Below, piece after piece: positions 34,292 to 43,835 of a stretch of 64,000 bases of DNA (positions are counted from its first letter, which is position 1; the number at the start of each line of letters is the position of its first letter). The notes below the pieces were generated by a model, which had not been told where the DNA came from, searched no databases, and saw only the letters and a list, made by a program, of their open reading frames with translations. Position numbers and translations under genes: made by a program. The DNA lies in NCBI RefSeq assembly GCF_002934685.1, contig NZ_NKHL01000111.1, positions 1-64,000 of the forward strand. The letters run 5' to 3'. The DNA comes from Pseudomonas bohemica. Its GTDB lineage: Bacteria > Pseudomonadota > Gammaproteobacteria > Pseudomonadales > Pseudomonadaceae.

Positions 34292-37200
34292 AAGGGAAGT
34301 TCAACCTCTCCGATTGGGCGCTCAAGCATCAATCTTTCGTCTGGTATCTGATGTTCGTCGGCTTGCTGATGGGCGTGTTCTCGTACATGAACCTGGGCCG
34401 CGAAGAAGACCCCTCGTTCACCATCAAGACCATGGTCATCCAGACTCGCTGGCCCGGCGCGACGGTGGACGAAACACTTGAGCAGGTCACCGACCGCATC
34501 GAGAAGAAGCTCGAAGAGCTCGACTCTCTCGATTATGTGAAGAGCTACACCCGACCGGGCGAGTCAACGGTCTTCGTCTACCTGCGCGACACCACCAGCG
34601 CGAGTGCTATCCCGCAAATCTGGTACCAGGTCCGCAAAAAGATCGATGACATTCGCGGCACCTTCCCTCAAGGTCTGCAAGGTCCGTCGTTCAATGATGA
34701 GTTCGGTGACGTTTACGGCTCGATCTATGCCTTCACTGCCGACGGCCTGACGATGCGTCAGCTGCGCGATTACGTCGAAGAAGTGCGCGTGCAGATCCGC
34801 GATGTGCCGGGGCTCGGCAAGGTCGAAATGATCGGCCAGCAGGACGAAGTCCTGTACCTGAATTTTTCCACCCGCAAACTGGCAGCCCTGGGCCTGGATC
34901 AGCGCCAGGTGGTGCAGAGCCTGCAATCGCAGAATGCCGTGACCCCGGCGGGTGTGATCGAGGCCGGGCCTGAGCGGATTTCGGTGCGCACCTCCGGGCA
35001 GTTCGCCTCGGAAAAGGATCTGGAAAAGGTCAATCTGCGCCTGAACGATCGCTTCTACCGTTTGAGTGACGTTGCCGAGATCAGTCGCGGCTACGCCGAT
35101 CCGCCCACGCCGCTGTTCCGCTTCAACGGCAAGCCTGCCATCGGTCTCGCCATCGCGATGAAAAAGGGTGGCAACGTCCAGGAGTTCGGCAAGCAGTTGC
35201 ATGAGCGCATGGAAGCCGCGACCGCTGACCTGCCTATCGGCGTCGGTGTGAACAACGTATCTGATCAGGCTCAGGTGGTTGAAAAAGCCGTTGGCGGCTT
35301 TACCAGCGCATTGTTCGAAGCGGTGGTTATCGTACTGATCGTCAGCTTCATCAGCTTGGGCATGCGCGCCGGGCTAGTGGTGGCGTGCTCGATTCCACTC
35401 GTGCTGGCGATGGTCTTCGTGTTCATGGAGTACAGCGGCATCACCATGCAGCGTATTTCACTGGGCGCCTTGATCATCGCCCTCGGATTGTTGGTGGACG
35501 ACGCCATGATCACCGTGGAAATGATGGTCTCGCGTCTGGAAAGGGGCGACTCCAAAGAGCAGGCCGCGACATTTGCCTATACCTCCACGGCCTTCCCCAT
35601 GCTCACCGGTACGCTGGTGACCGTGGCCGGTTTTGTCCCGATCGGCCTCAATGCCAGTTCGGCGGGGGAATACACCTTCACCCTGTTTGCGGTGATTGCT
35701 GTGGCCATGCTGGTTTCATGGATTGTGGCAGTGCTGTTTGCGCCGGTGATCGGTGTGCACATCCTCAGCGAGAACATAAAGAAGAAGGACGAACACGCCA
35801 AGCCGGGTCGCATCGCTCGCGCCTTCAACAGCTCCATGTTCTGGGCCATGCGTCACCGTTGGCTGACCGTCATCGTCACCGTGCTGCTGTTCGCCACCTC
35901 GGTGTTCTGCATGCGCTTCGTACAGAACCAGTTCTTCCCGTCTTCGGACCGTCCCGAGATTCTCGTCGACCTCAACTTGCCGCAGAACGCCTCGATCAAC
36001 GAGACGCGCAAGGCCGTGGACAGGCTCGAAGCGACCCTCAAGGACGACCCGGACATCGTGCGTTGGAGCACTTACATTGGCCAGGGCGCGGTGCGTTTCT
36101 ACCTGCCGCTGGATCAGCAGCTGGAGAACCCCTACTACGCGCAGTTGGTGATCGTCAGCAAAGGTCTGGAAGAGCGCGCCGGGCTGATGGATCGCTTGCA
36201 CAAGCGCCTGCGTGATGACTTCGTCGGTATCGGCACCTACGTCCAGCCGCTGGAAATGGGGCCACCGGTGGGCCGTCCGATCCAATACCGTGTCAGCGGC
36301 GACAACATCGACAAAGTGCGTCAGCACGCGATCGATCTGGCAACCTTGCTCGACAAAAACCAGCACATCGGCGAGATGATCTACGACTGGAACGAGCCTG
36401 GCAAAGTGCTGCGCATCGACATCAACCAGGACAAGGCGCGGCAGCTGGGGCTGTCTTCCGAAGACGTGGCGCAGCTGATGAACAGCATCGTCACCGGCTC
36501 GGCAGTGACTCAGGTGCGCGATGACATTTACCTGATCAACGTCGTGGGCCGGGCGGTGGATATCGAGCGTGGATCACCCGAGACCCTGCAGAACCTGCAG
36601 ATTGTCACGCCACAGGGCACGTCCATTCCCCTGCTGGCCTTCGCCAATGTGCGCTATGAAATGGAACAGCCACTGGTCTGGCGTCGCGACCGCAAGCCCA
36701 CCATCACCCTCAAGGCCGCCGTACGCGACGAAATGCAGCCGACGGATCTGGTGAAGGAGCTCAAACCCGAGATCGATAAGTTCGCCTCGAGCCTGCCGGT
36801 CGGCTACAAAGTCGCCACCGGCGGTACGGTGGAAGAAAGCGGCAAGGCCCAGGGCCCGATTGCCAAGGTCGTGCCACTGATGATCTTTCTCATGGCAACG
36901 TTCCTGATGATCCAGCTGCACAGCGTGCAGAAGATGTTCCTGGTCGCAAGTGTGGCGCCGCTGGGCCTGATCGGGGTGGTGCTGGCGCTGGTGCCGACGG
37001 GAACGCCCATGGGGTTTGTGGCGATCCTTGGGATTCTCGCGCTCATCGGCATCATCATCCGCAACTCAGTGATTCTGGTGACGCAGATCCACGAATATGA
37101 AATTGCCGGTTACCTGCCGTGGGATGCCGTTGCCGAGGCCACCGAACATCGTCGTCGCCCGATTCTGTTGACGGCAGCGGCTGCCAGCCTGGGCATGATT

Positions 37201-37431
37201 CCGATTGCTCGGGAAGTGTTCTGGGGGCCCATGGCCTACGCAATGATCGGCGGCATCATCATCGCCACGCTGTTGACGTTGCTGTTCCTGCCTGCGCTGT
37301 ACGTGGCCTGGTACAAAATCAAGGAGCCGACCAAGGAGCAGCGCGAAAAGGTGGAGGCCGAGAAGCGCAAGCGTGAGGACGAGCGCCAGAAGGAAGACGA
37401 TGATACCGACGCGCATCCGGCGGCGGAGTAA
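34288..37431 (+). CDS. triC: RND efflux pump inner-membrane transporter (TriC-like)
   Basis: A 1047-residue proton-driven pump with the 12-helix RND plan: a first helix at about 15-33, a large periplasmic loop, helices at about 340-540 and again at 880-1015. Opening residues MKGKFNLSDWALKHQS and the segment LGREEDPSFTIKTMVIQTRWPG match TriC closely as I recall it. Proton-relay acids are in GLLVDDAMITVE of helix 4. The last 40 residues are a highly charged Lys/Glu tail. No outer-membrane factor gene follows, so the pump must borrow an OprM-like channel, as TriABC does. Confidence 0.9.
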   Translation: MKGKFNLSDWALKHQSFVWYLMFVGLLMGVFSYMNLGREEDPSFTIKTMVIQTRWPGATVDETLEQVTDRIEKKLEELDSLDYVKSYTRPGESTVFVYLRDTTSASAIPQIWYQVRKKIDDIRGTFPQGLQGPSFNDEFGDVYGSIYAFTADGLTMRQLRDYVEEVRVQIRDVPGLGKVEMIGQQDEVLYLNFSTRKLAALGLDQRQVVQSLQSQNAVTPAGVIEAGPERISVRTSGQFASEKDLEKVNLRLNDRFYRLSDVAEISRGYADPPTPLFRFNGKPAIGLAIAMKKGGNVQEFGKQLHERMEAATADLPIGVGVNNVSDQAQVVEKAVGGFTSALFEAVVIVLIVSFISLGMRAGLVVACSIPLVLAMVFVFMEYSGITMQRISLGALIIALGLLVDDAMITVEMMVSRLERGDSKEQAATFAYTSTAFPMLTGTLVTVAGFVPIGLNASSAGEYTFTLFAVIAVAMLVSWIVAVLFAPVIGVHILSENIKKKDEHAKPGRIARAFNSSMFWAMRHRWLTVIVTVLLFATSVFCMRFVQNQFFPSSDRPEILVDLNLPQNASINETRKAVDRLEATLKDDPDIVRWSTYIGQGAVRFYLPLDQQLENPYYAQLVIVSKGLEERAGLMDRLHKRLRDDFVGIGTYVQPLEMGPPVGRPIQYRVSGDNIDKVRQHAIDLATLLDKNQHIGEMIYDWNEPGKVLRIDINQDKARQLGLSSEDVAQLMNSIVTGSAVTQVRDDIYLINVVGRAVDIERGSPETLQNLQIVTPQGTSIPLLAFANVRYEMEQPLVWRRDRKPTITLKAAVRDEMQPTDLVKELKPEIDKFASSLPVGYKVATGGTVEESGKAQGPIAKVVPLMIFLMATFLMIQLHSVQKMFLVASVAPLGLIGVVLALVPTGTPMGFVAILGILALIGIIIRNSVILVTQIHEYEIAGYLPWDAVAEATEHRRRPILLTAAAASLGMIPIAREVFWGPMAYAMIGGIIIATLLTLLFLPALYVAWYKIKEPTKEQREKVEAEKRKREDERQKEDDDTDAHPAAE

Positions 37432-37590
37432 CTGATAGCCCCCGAATGAAACTGGCACAGGCGGCTTGCTGCTGACGTGCCACGCTCTCGCCCGGTGATC
37501 AAAAGCCGTGCGGGGGTGAGCTTGGTCGGGGCCGCCCTCGGACCAAGGCCGACGCCCAGCATCTGCATTTAAGGCGGATGTAGTGGCCCC

Positions 37591-37615
37591 TTCGTGAGCA
37601 AGCTCACCCCACAGG
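37591..37615. repeat. Single REP half
   Basis: TTCGTGAGCAAGCTCACCCCACAGG, without a clear inverted partner, between the pump and methyltransferase genes (convergent). Confidence 0.7.
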
Positions 37616-37645
37616 GACAGTGTTCGTCGCGAGATCGATGGCGCC

Positions 37646-38272
37646 TCAAACCCTGCGCCAGATACTTGCCAGCCAGGGCTGCTGCTCCCTGGGCAAGCCT
37701 TGCGGCCGGTAGTAATGCTCGACCTCGACGAACCCTGCCTCGGTCAGCAACGCGCTCCATGATTCGAGATCATGAAACGAGCCATAGCGTTCGCCTTTCC
37801 AGCCTTCCTGATTGTGCCCCCGAGGATTGGAACTGAACAGCACACCGCCGGGCTTCAAGGTTGCGCGCAATTGGCTCAACACTCGAGGCAGTTCCTGCCT
37901 GGGGACATGAAACAGCGAGGCATTGGCGAAGATGCCGTCGAAGCGTTCGGAAGGGAGATCGAGTTCCAGAAAGTTCTGCCGCAACACCTCGCACCCACTG
38001 TCGGCACGGGCCATCTCAGCGAAGCGCTCAGAGCCATCCAAGCCGACCGCGACATGGCCCATCGCTGTGAACGTGCGCAAATCCCGCCCCGGCCCGCAGC
38101 CAAAATCGAGAATCTGAAACGGCGCCGCACCCTGGATATTGCGCAGCAGGGCAGCGATGTTCTGCGTGACATCATGGTTGCGCGTCCCCTCACGAAACTC
38201 CTCGGCCACATTGTCGTAGTTGCCCAGCGTGGTGGCGGTGATCTGAGCGAGGTGCTGCGGGTCGAGTTTCAT
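37646..38272 (-). CDS. Class I SAM-dependent methyltransferase
   Basis: A 208-residue methyltransferase. Motif I is ILDFGCGPGRDLRTF (about 53-67), the acidic end of strand 2 is in VGLDGSERF, motif IV region is FDGIFANASLFHVPR and a post-motif helix LPRVLSQLRATLKPGGVL. Substrate cannot be told: UbiE-like, Tehb-like and small-molecule enzymes share these motifs. No ribosome-binding site is obvious before the ATG. It is convergent with the RND pump and divergent from nothing nearby; a REP doublet separates it from metI. Confidence 0.85.
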   Translation of the reverse strand: MKLDPQHLAQITATTLGNYDNVAEEFREGTRNHDVTQNIAALLRNIQGAAPFQILDFGCGPGRDLRTFTAMGHVAVGLDGSERFAEMARADSGCEVLRQNFLELDLPSERFDGIFANASLFHVPRQELPRVLSQLRATLKPGGVLFSSNPRGHNQEGWKGERYGSFHDLESWSALLTEAGFVEVEHYYRPQGLPREQQPWLASIWRRV

Positions 38273-38338
38273 TGAGCGGATTCTGAGCGGGAGAAGCGGC
38301 CAATATACCCCTGCTCAGGATCACGACGAATGATTAAA

Positions 38339-38449
38339 ACCTGTGGGAGCGAGCTGGCTCACGAAGAGGTCAGTGCTGTCGCAACAGATGCAGCGTCTGT
38401 TAGTCAGCCTTTGTCCGAAGGCGGCCCCTAGCAAGCTCACTCCACAGGG
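38339..38449. repeat. Pair of inverted REP sequences
   Basis: CCTGTGGGAGCGAGCTGGCTCACGAAG faces a diverged inverted copy (GCAAGCTCACTCCACAGG). Confidence 0.8.
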
Positions 38450-38488
38450 AATGGCGATCGACCTGAGAAACTCAGATCTCGATCCCAA

Positions 38489-39133
38489 TCACCGCTTATT
38501 CAATCGCAGCGCCAGCCGATCCCCGCCCAGCTGAATCACTGCCACCAACACCACCAACAACACGATCACGGTAAGCATCACTTGCGTATCGAAGCGCTGA
38601 TAGCCGTAGCGATAAGCGATGTCTCCCAGGCCCCCCGCGCCGATGGCGCCTGCCATTGCCGAGGAGTTGATCATGGTGACCAGGGTGATGGTGAAGCCGC
38701 CGACGATCCCCGGCAGCGCTTCGGGCAGCAGGACGTGCCAGACGATATGCCAACGGCGGCAACCCATCGCCTGAGCGGCTTCGATCAGGCCGTGGTCGAC
38801 TTCGCGCAGGCTGACTTCGGCGATGCGCGCGAAAAACGGCGTGGCGGCGATGGTCAGCGGCACGACCGCCGCCCAGACGCCGTATGTCGTGCCGACGATC
38901 AGCCGGGTGAAGGGGATCAGCGCAACCATCAGGATCAGAAACGGCACCGAGCGAAAGATATTCACGAAGGCGCCCAACACACGGTTGACGTTCGGCGCTT
39001 CGAAAATCCCGCCTTTGCCGCTGGTGACCAGAATCACGGCCAACGGAATGCCCAGGATCAGCGCGATCAGCGACGAAACGCCGACCATCAGGAACGTGTC
39101 GATAACGCCTTGCCACAAACGATCAAGCCACAT
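38489..39133 (-). CDS. metI: Methionine ABC transporter permease
   Basis: A 214-residue inner-membrane subunit with five or six helices and the family start ([20 protein letters not shown]). The coupling helix is ALGCRR-like: [22 protein letters not shown] (about 125-146). It overlaps metN by eleven bases and forms with it the D/L-methionine importer. Its position in an operon with sulfur oxygenases suggests the cargo could be methionine or an organosulfur compound. Confidence 0.93.
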   Translation of the reverse strand: MWLDRLWQGVIDTFLMVGVSSLIALILGIPLAVILVTSGKGGIFEAPNVNRVLGAFVNIFRSVPFLILMVALIPFTRLIVGTTYGVWAAVVPLTIAATPFFARIAEVSLREVDHGLIEAAQAMGCRRWHIVWHVLLPEALPGIVGGFTITLVTMINSSAMAGAIGAGGLGDIAYRYGYQRFDTQVMLTVIVLLVVLVAVIQLGGDRLALRLNKR

Positions 39134-40250
39134 AACCCAGTACCTTTGCGTGTTGCGCCTGTTTGCGTGCGCGAGTGAGCAATTCTTCGACGGACAAAGG
39201 CGAATGGCTGACCGCCAGAAGCAAATGCCCCAGCGCCCGCCCCTGAATGCGCTCTACACCGCCATGCAGCAGGCTGACGCGACCGCCGAACGCACTGAAC
39301 AGCGCCGACAGATCGGGCTCGTTGCCGTCGCTGCCGGTGAACTGCAGATCGAGCACGATACTGGCGTGCTTGTCCGATGGCTGCGCCTGCAAGCGAGTCT
39401 GCAGGTCTTCCGGCAACGCGTGTTGCAGCGGCGCCAGCAGCGTCTTGCTCACCTCATGCTGTGGGTCACCGAAGACCTGCCACACCGGGCCTTGTTCGAC
39501 GATCCGCCCACGTTCCAGAACCACGACACGGTCACAGATCTCGCGGATCACCGCCATTTCATGGGTGATCAGAATGATGGTCAGGCCCAGGCGCTGATTG
39601 ATCTCGCGCAGCAGGCCCAGGATCGATTGCGTGGTTTCCGGATCGAGCGCCGAAGTGGCTTCGTCGCAGAGCAGAATTTCCGGGTCATGCACCAGCGCCC
39701 GGGCAATGCCGACGCGCTGCTTCTGGCCGCCGGACAACTGCGCCGGATAGGCGTCGTGCTTGTCTTGCAGACCCACCAGTTCCAGCAGTTCGGCAACCTT
39801 GCGTTTGCGCTGCTCCTTGGGAACGCCAGCCACTTTGAGTGGCAGTTCGACGTTCTTCCAGACGGTTTTGGCCGACATCAGGTTGAAGTGCTGAAAGATC
39901 ATGCCTATCCGTCGGCGCAGTTCCACCAGCTTGTCTTCATTGAACGCAGCGATATCGACTTGATCGATCAACACCTGGCCGCTGCTGGGTTGTTCCAGGC
40001 GGTTGATAGTGCGAATCAGCGACGACTTGCCAGCGCCGCTACGACCGATAATGCCGAATACTTCGCCGCGCTCGATATCCAGATCGATGCCTTGCAGGGC
40101 TGTTACCGGCCCTTGTTGGCCTTCATAGACCTTGCCCAACTGGCTGAAGCGCACATGGGCGTTGGCCTTTTCCGGGTGCAGGCGCGCCTGTGCGGCGGAA
40201 TGCGGAGTGGGCTCTTCCAGTGGCAGGGAGCGTTGCACGGTGGCGTTCAT
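39123..40250 (-). CDS. metN: Methionine import ATPase
   Basis: A 375-residue ATPase. A 35-residue tail ([19 protein letters not shown]) precedes the nucleotide domain: Walker [11 protein letters not shown]-loop IFQHFNLM, signature [12 protein letters not shown], Walker [15 protein letters not shown] and switch histidine ITHEMAVI. The last 90 residues are a NIL (ACT-like) domain that binds methionine and inhibits uptake when it is plentiful. The tail is longer than in E. coli MetN (343 residues), as in other Pseudomonas copies. metQ ends two bases upstream. Confidence 0.94.
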   Translation of the reverse strand: MNATVQRSLPLEEPTPHSAAQARLHPEKANAHVRFSQLGKVYEGQQGPVTALQGIDLDIERGEVFGIIGRSGAGKSSLIRTINRLEQPSSGQVLIDQVDIAAFNEDKLVELRRRIGMIFQHFNLMSAKTVWKNVELPLKVAGVPKEQRKRKVAELLELVGLQDKHDAYPAQLSGGQKQRVGIARALVHDPEILLCDEATSALDPETTQSILGLLREINQRLGLTIILITHEMAVIREICDRVVVLERGRIVEQGPVWQVFGDPQHEVSKTLLAPLQHALPEDLQTRLQAQPSDKHASIVLDLQFTGSDGNEPDLSALFSAFGGRVSLLHGGVERIQGRALGHLLLAVSHSPLSVEELLTRARKQAQHAKVLGYVA

Positions 40251-40252
40251 GT

Positions 40253-41047
40253 TCAGTTCTTCCAGCCGACCTGATACAGCGAGCCATTCACTTTATCCAG
40301 CGAGGCGCGCACGACAGGGGAGTGTTGGTAGATGTCGATGAATTTGGCCAGCCGCGGGTCGTCTTTGTGGTCAGGCCTGATCACGAATTGGATGACATAT
40401 TCCGGGTGATCCAGACCGTCGAACAGGATCGCCGAGCCGGCATCGAAGGTTTTTGCCAAGCGAATGTAGGCTGGGTAGCCCTGCACCAGATCGGCGTCGT
40501 CATAGGCGCGGACCAACTGCACCGCTTCGACCTGAATCAGCTTGATCTTCTTCGGGTTGGCGGTGATGTCGTCTTCGGTGGCCTTGTAACCGACGCCGGG
40601 TTTGAGGGTGATCAGACCGGCCTTGGCCAGCAGTTGCAGACCGCGCCCGCTGTTGATCGGGTCGTTGGCGATGGCCACAGTGGCGCCGGTTGGCAGCTCG
40701 TCGAAGCTTTTGTACTTCTTGGAGTAGAGACCGACGTTGTTGATGATGCCTGGCGCATAAGGCACCAGATCGAAGCCAGATGCGGCCTTGGCGTTTTCCA
40801 GGAACGGGATGTGCTGGAAGTAGTTCACGTCGATGTCCCCCGCGTTGAGGCTGACGTTCGGCGCGATCCAGTCGGTGAACTCCACCAGCTCGACCTTCAG
40901 GCCTTGTTTGTCGGCTTCAGCCACTGCGGCTTCCAGCGGAATGGCGAAGGCGGCAGTGGTGCCGACCTTGAGCGGCTGATCCGCCGCCTGGCTGATGCCG
41001 GTGAACAGGCCAAAGGAAAGGGCCAGTGTCAGAAGGGTTTTGCTCAT
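40253..41047 (-). CDS. metQ: MetQ/NlpA-family substrate-binding protein of the metNIQ unit
   Basis: A 264-residue periplasmic binding protein. The signal peptide (to about ISQAADQP) has no lipobox cysteine. Family features are [45 protein letters not shown] and [15 protein letters not shown]. The binding-site region differs from the MetQ at 25344 (NDPINSGRG against NEGSNAGRA), so the two may bind different sulfur compounds. It is directly followed by metN and metI and preceded, after a REP doublet, by the monooxygenase genes, all on the minus strand. Confidence 0.9.
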   Translation of the reverse strand: MSKTLLTLALSFGLFTGISQAADQPLKVGTTAAFAIPLEAAVAEADKQGLKVELVEFTDWIAPNVSLNAGDIDVNYFQHIPFLENAKAASGFDLVPYAPGIINNVGLYSKKYKSFDELPTGATVAIANDPINSGRGLQLLAKAGLITLKPGVGYKATEDDITANPKKIKLIQVEAVQLVRAYDDADLVQGYPAYIRLAKTFDAGSAILFDGLDHPEYVIQFVIRPDHKDDPRLAKFIDIYQHSPVVRASLDKVNGSLYQVGWKN

Positions 41048-41105
41048 GGTGTGGTGTCCGAGTCAGTGTTCAAATTTTTAGTTTTTCAGGCGCCTGCAAG
41101 ACCGC

Positions 41106-41200
41106 TTTCGTGAGCAAGCTCACTCCCACAGGATTGTGCTCCGCCACAGCTTTTGGTGAACGACGCAACTCTACTGTGGGAGTGAGCTTGCTCACGAAGA
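41106..41200. repeat. Pair of inverted REP sequences
   Basis: CTTTCGTGAGCAAGCTCACTCCCACAGG and its inverted copy CTGTGGGAGTGAGCTTGCTCACGAAG, between the monooxygenase gene and metQ of one putative operon. Confidence 0.88.
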
Positions 41201-41221
41201 CGTCAGGTCAAGCGATATGAA

Positions 41222-42586
41222 TCATTGGTTTAGAACCCGGTAGCTCGCCCCGACATGCCGCTGCGGCAACCGAGCTTCGCCTTCGGCGAACAACTTCTCG
41301 CGCAACGTTCCGTGCTCGTAAGCGGTCTTGTAGGAACCGCGCCGTTGCAGCTCCGGGATCACCAGATCGATGAAATCCTCGTAGCTCTCGGGCGTAACAA
41401 TGCGAGTCAGGTTGAAGCCGTCCAGGCCGGTTTCGGCGATCCAGGATTCCAGCTCGTCAGCGACCTGCTCGGGCGAGCCGATCACGTTGATGTAGCGACC
41501 GCCCAGCGCGTGCTGGTCCAGCAGTTTCTGCCGCGTCCAGTCGTTGTTCCTGAGGATCTTCGTCGCCGATTGAATGGCATTGCCTTTGACGTGCTGGATA
41601 GGTTCGTCCAGCTCGTAGTCGGCGAAGTCGATGCCGGTAGAGGCGGCAAAGTGTGCGAGCCCGGCTTCGGCGCTGGCATACTTCAGATATTCCGCATGCT
41701 TGGCACGAGCGGCCTCTTCGGTCGCCCCGACGATGACGTTCAAGCCCATGAACACCTTAATGTCGTCCGGGTTGCGACCGGCCGCCACGGCGCTGGCGCG
41801 CACCTTGTCCACTTGTTCGCGGGTCGCGGGTTTGTTCTGCCCGCTGATGAACACACACTCGGCATTGCTGCCCGCAAACTGCAGACCGCGGTCAGAACTG
41901 CCGGCTTGAAACAGCACCGGCGTGCGCTGCGGCGACGGCTCGCACAGGTGATAACCCTCGACCTGATAGAACTCGCCGTGGTGGCGCACGTAATGCACTT
42001 TTTCCGGCTGGGCGTAGATACGCGCCTGACGATCCTCAATCACCGCATCGTCTTCCCAGCTGCCTTCCCAGAGCTTGTACAGCACCTCCAGGTATTCGTC
42101 GGCCTGGTCGTAACGCCGGTCGTGTTCGATCTGCTCCGTGAGGCCCATCGCCTTGGCGGCGCTGTCCAGATAGCCGGTAACGATGTTCCAGCCCACACGT
42201 CCACGGGTCAGGTGATCGAGCGTCGACATACGCCGGGCGAACAGATACGGCGCTTCATAGGTGAGGTTGGCGGTCAGGCCGAAACCAAGATTTTTGGTGA
42301 CCGCCGCCATGGCCGAAACCAGTAGCAGCGGATCGTTGACCGGCAGCTGGATCGACTCCTTGAGCGTGACGCCGATCGACTTCTGGTACACGTCATATAC
42401 GCCGACGATATCGGCGATGAACAAACCGTCGAACAGCCCTCGCTCCAGCAACTGCGCCAGATTGGTCCAGTATTCGATGGTTTTGTACTGGGTCGAGGTG
42501 TCCCTCGGGTGCGTCCAGAAACCATGGTTGATGTGCCCGATGCAGTTCATGTTGAACGCGTTGAGCAGGATCTTTTTCTTGCCCAT
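41222..42586 (-). CDS. LLM-class flavin-dependent monooxygenase (NtaA/DszA-like)
   Basis: A 454-residue two-component monooxygenase of the NtaA/SnaA/DszA group, which uses FMNH2 supplied by a separate reductase. The start MGKKKILLNAFNMNCIGH and the segments GRVGWNIVTGYLDSAAKA and PVLFQAGSSDRGLQFA are typical. In sulfur-scavenging pseudomonads such enzymes oxidise sulfones or sulfonates. Start at 42586 is preferred because its ATG shares one base with the stop of the upstream gene (TGATG) and GGGGGA precedes it. No flavin reductase gene is in the cluster. Confidence 0.88.
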   Translation of the reverse strand: MGKKKILLNAFNMNCIGHINHGFWTHPRDTSTQYKTIEYWTNLAQLLERGLFDGLFIADIVGVYDVYQKSIGVTLKESIQLPVNDPLLLVSAMAAVTKNLGFGLTANLTYEAPYLFARRMSTLDHLTRGRVGWNIVTGYLDSAAKAMGLTEQIEHDRRYDQADEYLEVLYKLWEGSWEDDAVIEDRQARIYAQPEKVHYVRHHGEFYQVEGYHLCEPSPQRTPVLFQAGSSDRGLQFAGSNAECVFISGQNKPATREQVDKVRASAVAAGRNPDDIKVFMGLNVIVGATEEAARAKHAEYLKYASAEAGLAHFAASTGIDFADYELDEPIQHVKGNAIQSATKILRNNDWTRQKLLDQHALGGRYINVIGSPEQVADELESWIAETGLDGFNLTRIVTPESYEDFIDLVIPELQRRGSYKTAYEHGTLREKLFAEGEARLPQRHVGASYRVLNQ

Positions 42587-43812
42587 CAGATCGTCCCCCG
42601 ACATGGAGGATTGACCTCATTGAGATAGAAATTGCCGATGGCGTGGTACTTCCAGCGCACCGGGTCGTGCAAGGTGTGAACCCGCGCGTTGCGCCAGTGA
42701 CGATCCAGACCGTGCTCGGCCAGGGTCGACTGGGAGCCTGCCAATTCGAACAACGTGCTGCTGGCCGCCAGGGAAATTTCGGTGCTGATGGCGCGGGCTT
42801 CGGCCACGGCTATCGAGGCTTGTGCCACGTTTTCGGCAGTGCTCTGGGCCTGCGCTCGGTCCAGATATTCGCCGGAGCGTTCGAGCAAGGCCTCGGCGGC
42901 GTGCAGACGAATGCCGAGCTTGCCGAAACTGTGCAGGGTTAAAGGATCGTCCACGGCTTTTTCGACGCCCGAGTCGATCCAGGGGCGGGTGCGAGTGCGC
43001 ACGAAATGCAGGGCGTCTTCATAAGCCGCCCGTGCGATGCCGGTGTCGATGGCCGCATGAAGAATCTGCGCCAGCGGGCCAACCGTCGTCGGGCGCTCGA
43101 ATGCAGTCTGGAACGGCACCACATCTTCATCACTGACATACACGTTGTCGAACACCACCGAGCCGCTGCCGGTAGTGCGCTGGCCGAAGCCACTCCAGTC
43201 ATCGATCACGTTCAGGCCCGCAGCGTTGGCCGGGACGAAAGCCAGTTGCTGAACGCCGTCGTCATCGATCACCGAGGTCGGAATGCGCTGCGCATACAAC
43301 GCCCCAGTGGCGTAGAACTTGCGGCCGTTGATGCGCCAGCCCTTGCGCTCACTACTCAGGTCAGCGCTCAGGCGCGTGGTGCGATCGTGGGCAGTTTTGG
43401 TACCCAACTCCGCAAGCGCATTGCCGAAGCGTTGGCCAGCGAGCACTTCGGCGTACAGACGCTTCTGCTGCTCGGGGCTGCCATTCACGCGTAGCACTTC
43501 AAGGGCGTAGAAATGGTTCTGCGGAATCTGCCCCAGCGAGCCGTCGGCCGCCGAGATGATGCGAATGACTTCGGCCAGGGTAACGCTGGAAACGCCAGCG
43601 CCGCCAAAGGCTTTCGGTACGCTGATGCCCCACAGCCCGGAGCGGGAGAACTGTTCCAGCTCAAGGTGTGGCAGACGGCGTTCGCGATCACGCACGGCGC
43701 TCTGCTGTTTGAAGATTTCGGCCAACGCGTGGGCGATTTCCAGCGCCTGGGCGTCATCTTTGATGATCGCGACCGCCGCCTGCGTGTCACGCGGCAAGGA
43801 TTGAAGACTCAT
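42586..43812 (-). CDS. sfnB: SfnB-family sulfur acquisition oxidoreductase (first paralog)
   Basis: A 408-residue flavoprotein of the acyl-CoA dehydrogenase fold, group of SfnB and DszC. These are not true acyl-CoA dehydrogenases: they take part in dimethylsulfone or thiophene-type sulfur oxidation, using reduced flavin. Segments seen: SVPKAFGGAGVSSVTLAEV, GQIPQNHFYALEVL, INGRKFYATGALYA, DDWSGFGQRTTGSGSVVFDNV and the C-terminal LDRHWRNARVHTLHDPVRWK. It starts 23 bases after the second paralog and is coupled to the LLM enzyme. Confidence 0.85.
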   Translation of the reverse strand: MSLQSLPRDTQAAVAIIKDDAQALEIAHALAEIFKQQSAVRDRERRLPHLELEQFSRSGLWGISVPKAFGGAGVSSVTLAEVIRIISAADGSLGQIPQNHFYALEVLRVNGSPEQQKRLYAEVLAGQRFGNALAELGTKTAHDRTTRLSADLSSERKGWRINGRKFYATGALYAQRIPTSVIDDDGVQQLAFVPANAAGLNVIDDWSGFGQRTTGSGSVVFDNVYVSDEDVVPFQTAFERPTTVGPLAQILHAAIDTGIARAAYEDALHFVRTRTRPWIDSGVEKAVDDPLTLHSFGKLGIRLHAAEALLERSGEYLDRAQAQSTAENVAQASIAVAEARAISTEISLAASSTLFELAGSQSTLAEHGLDRHWRNARVHTLHDPVRWKYHAIGNFYLNEVNPPCRGTI

Positions 43813-43835
43813 ATGTGTGCTTCCAGTTGTCTGGT

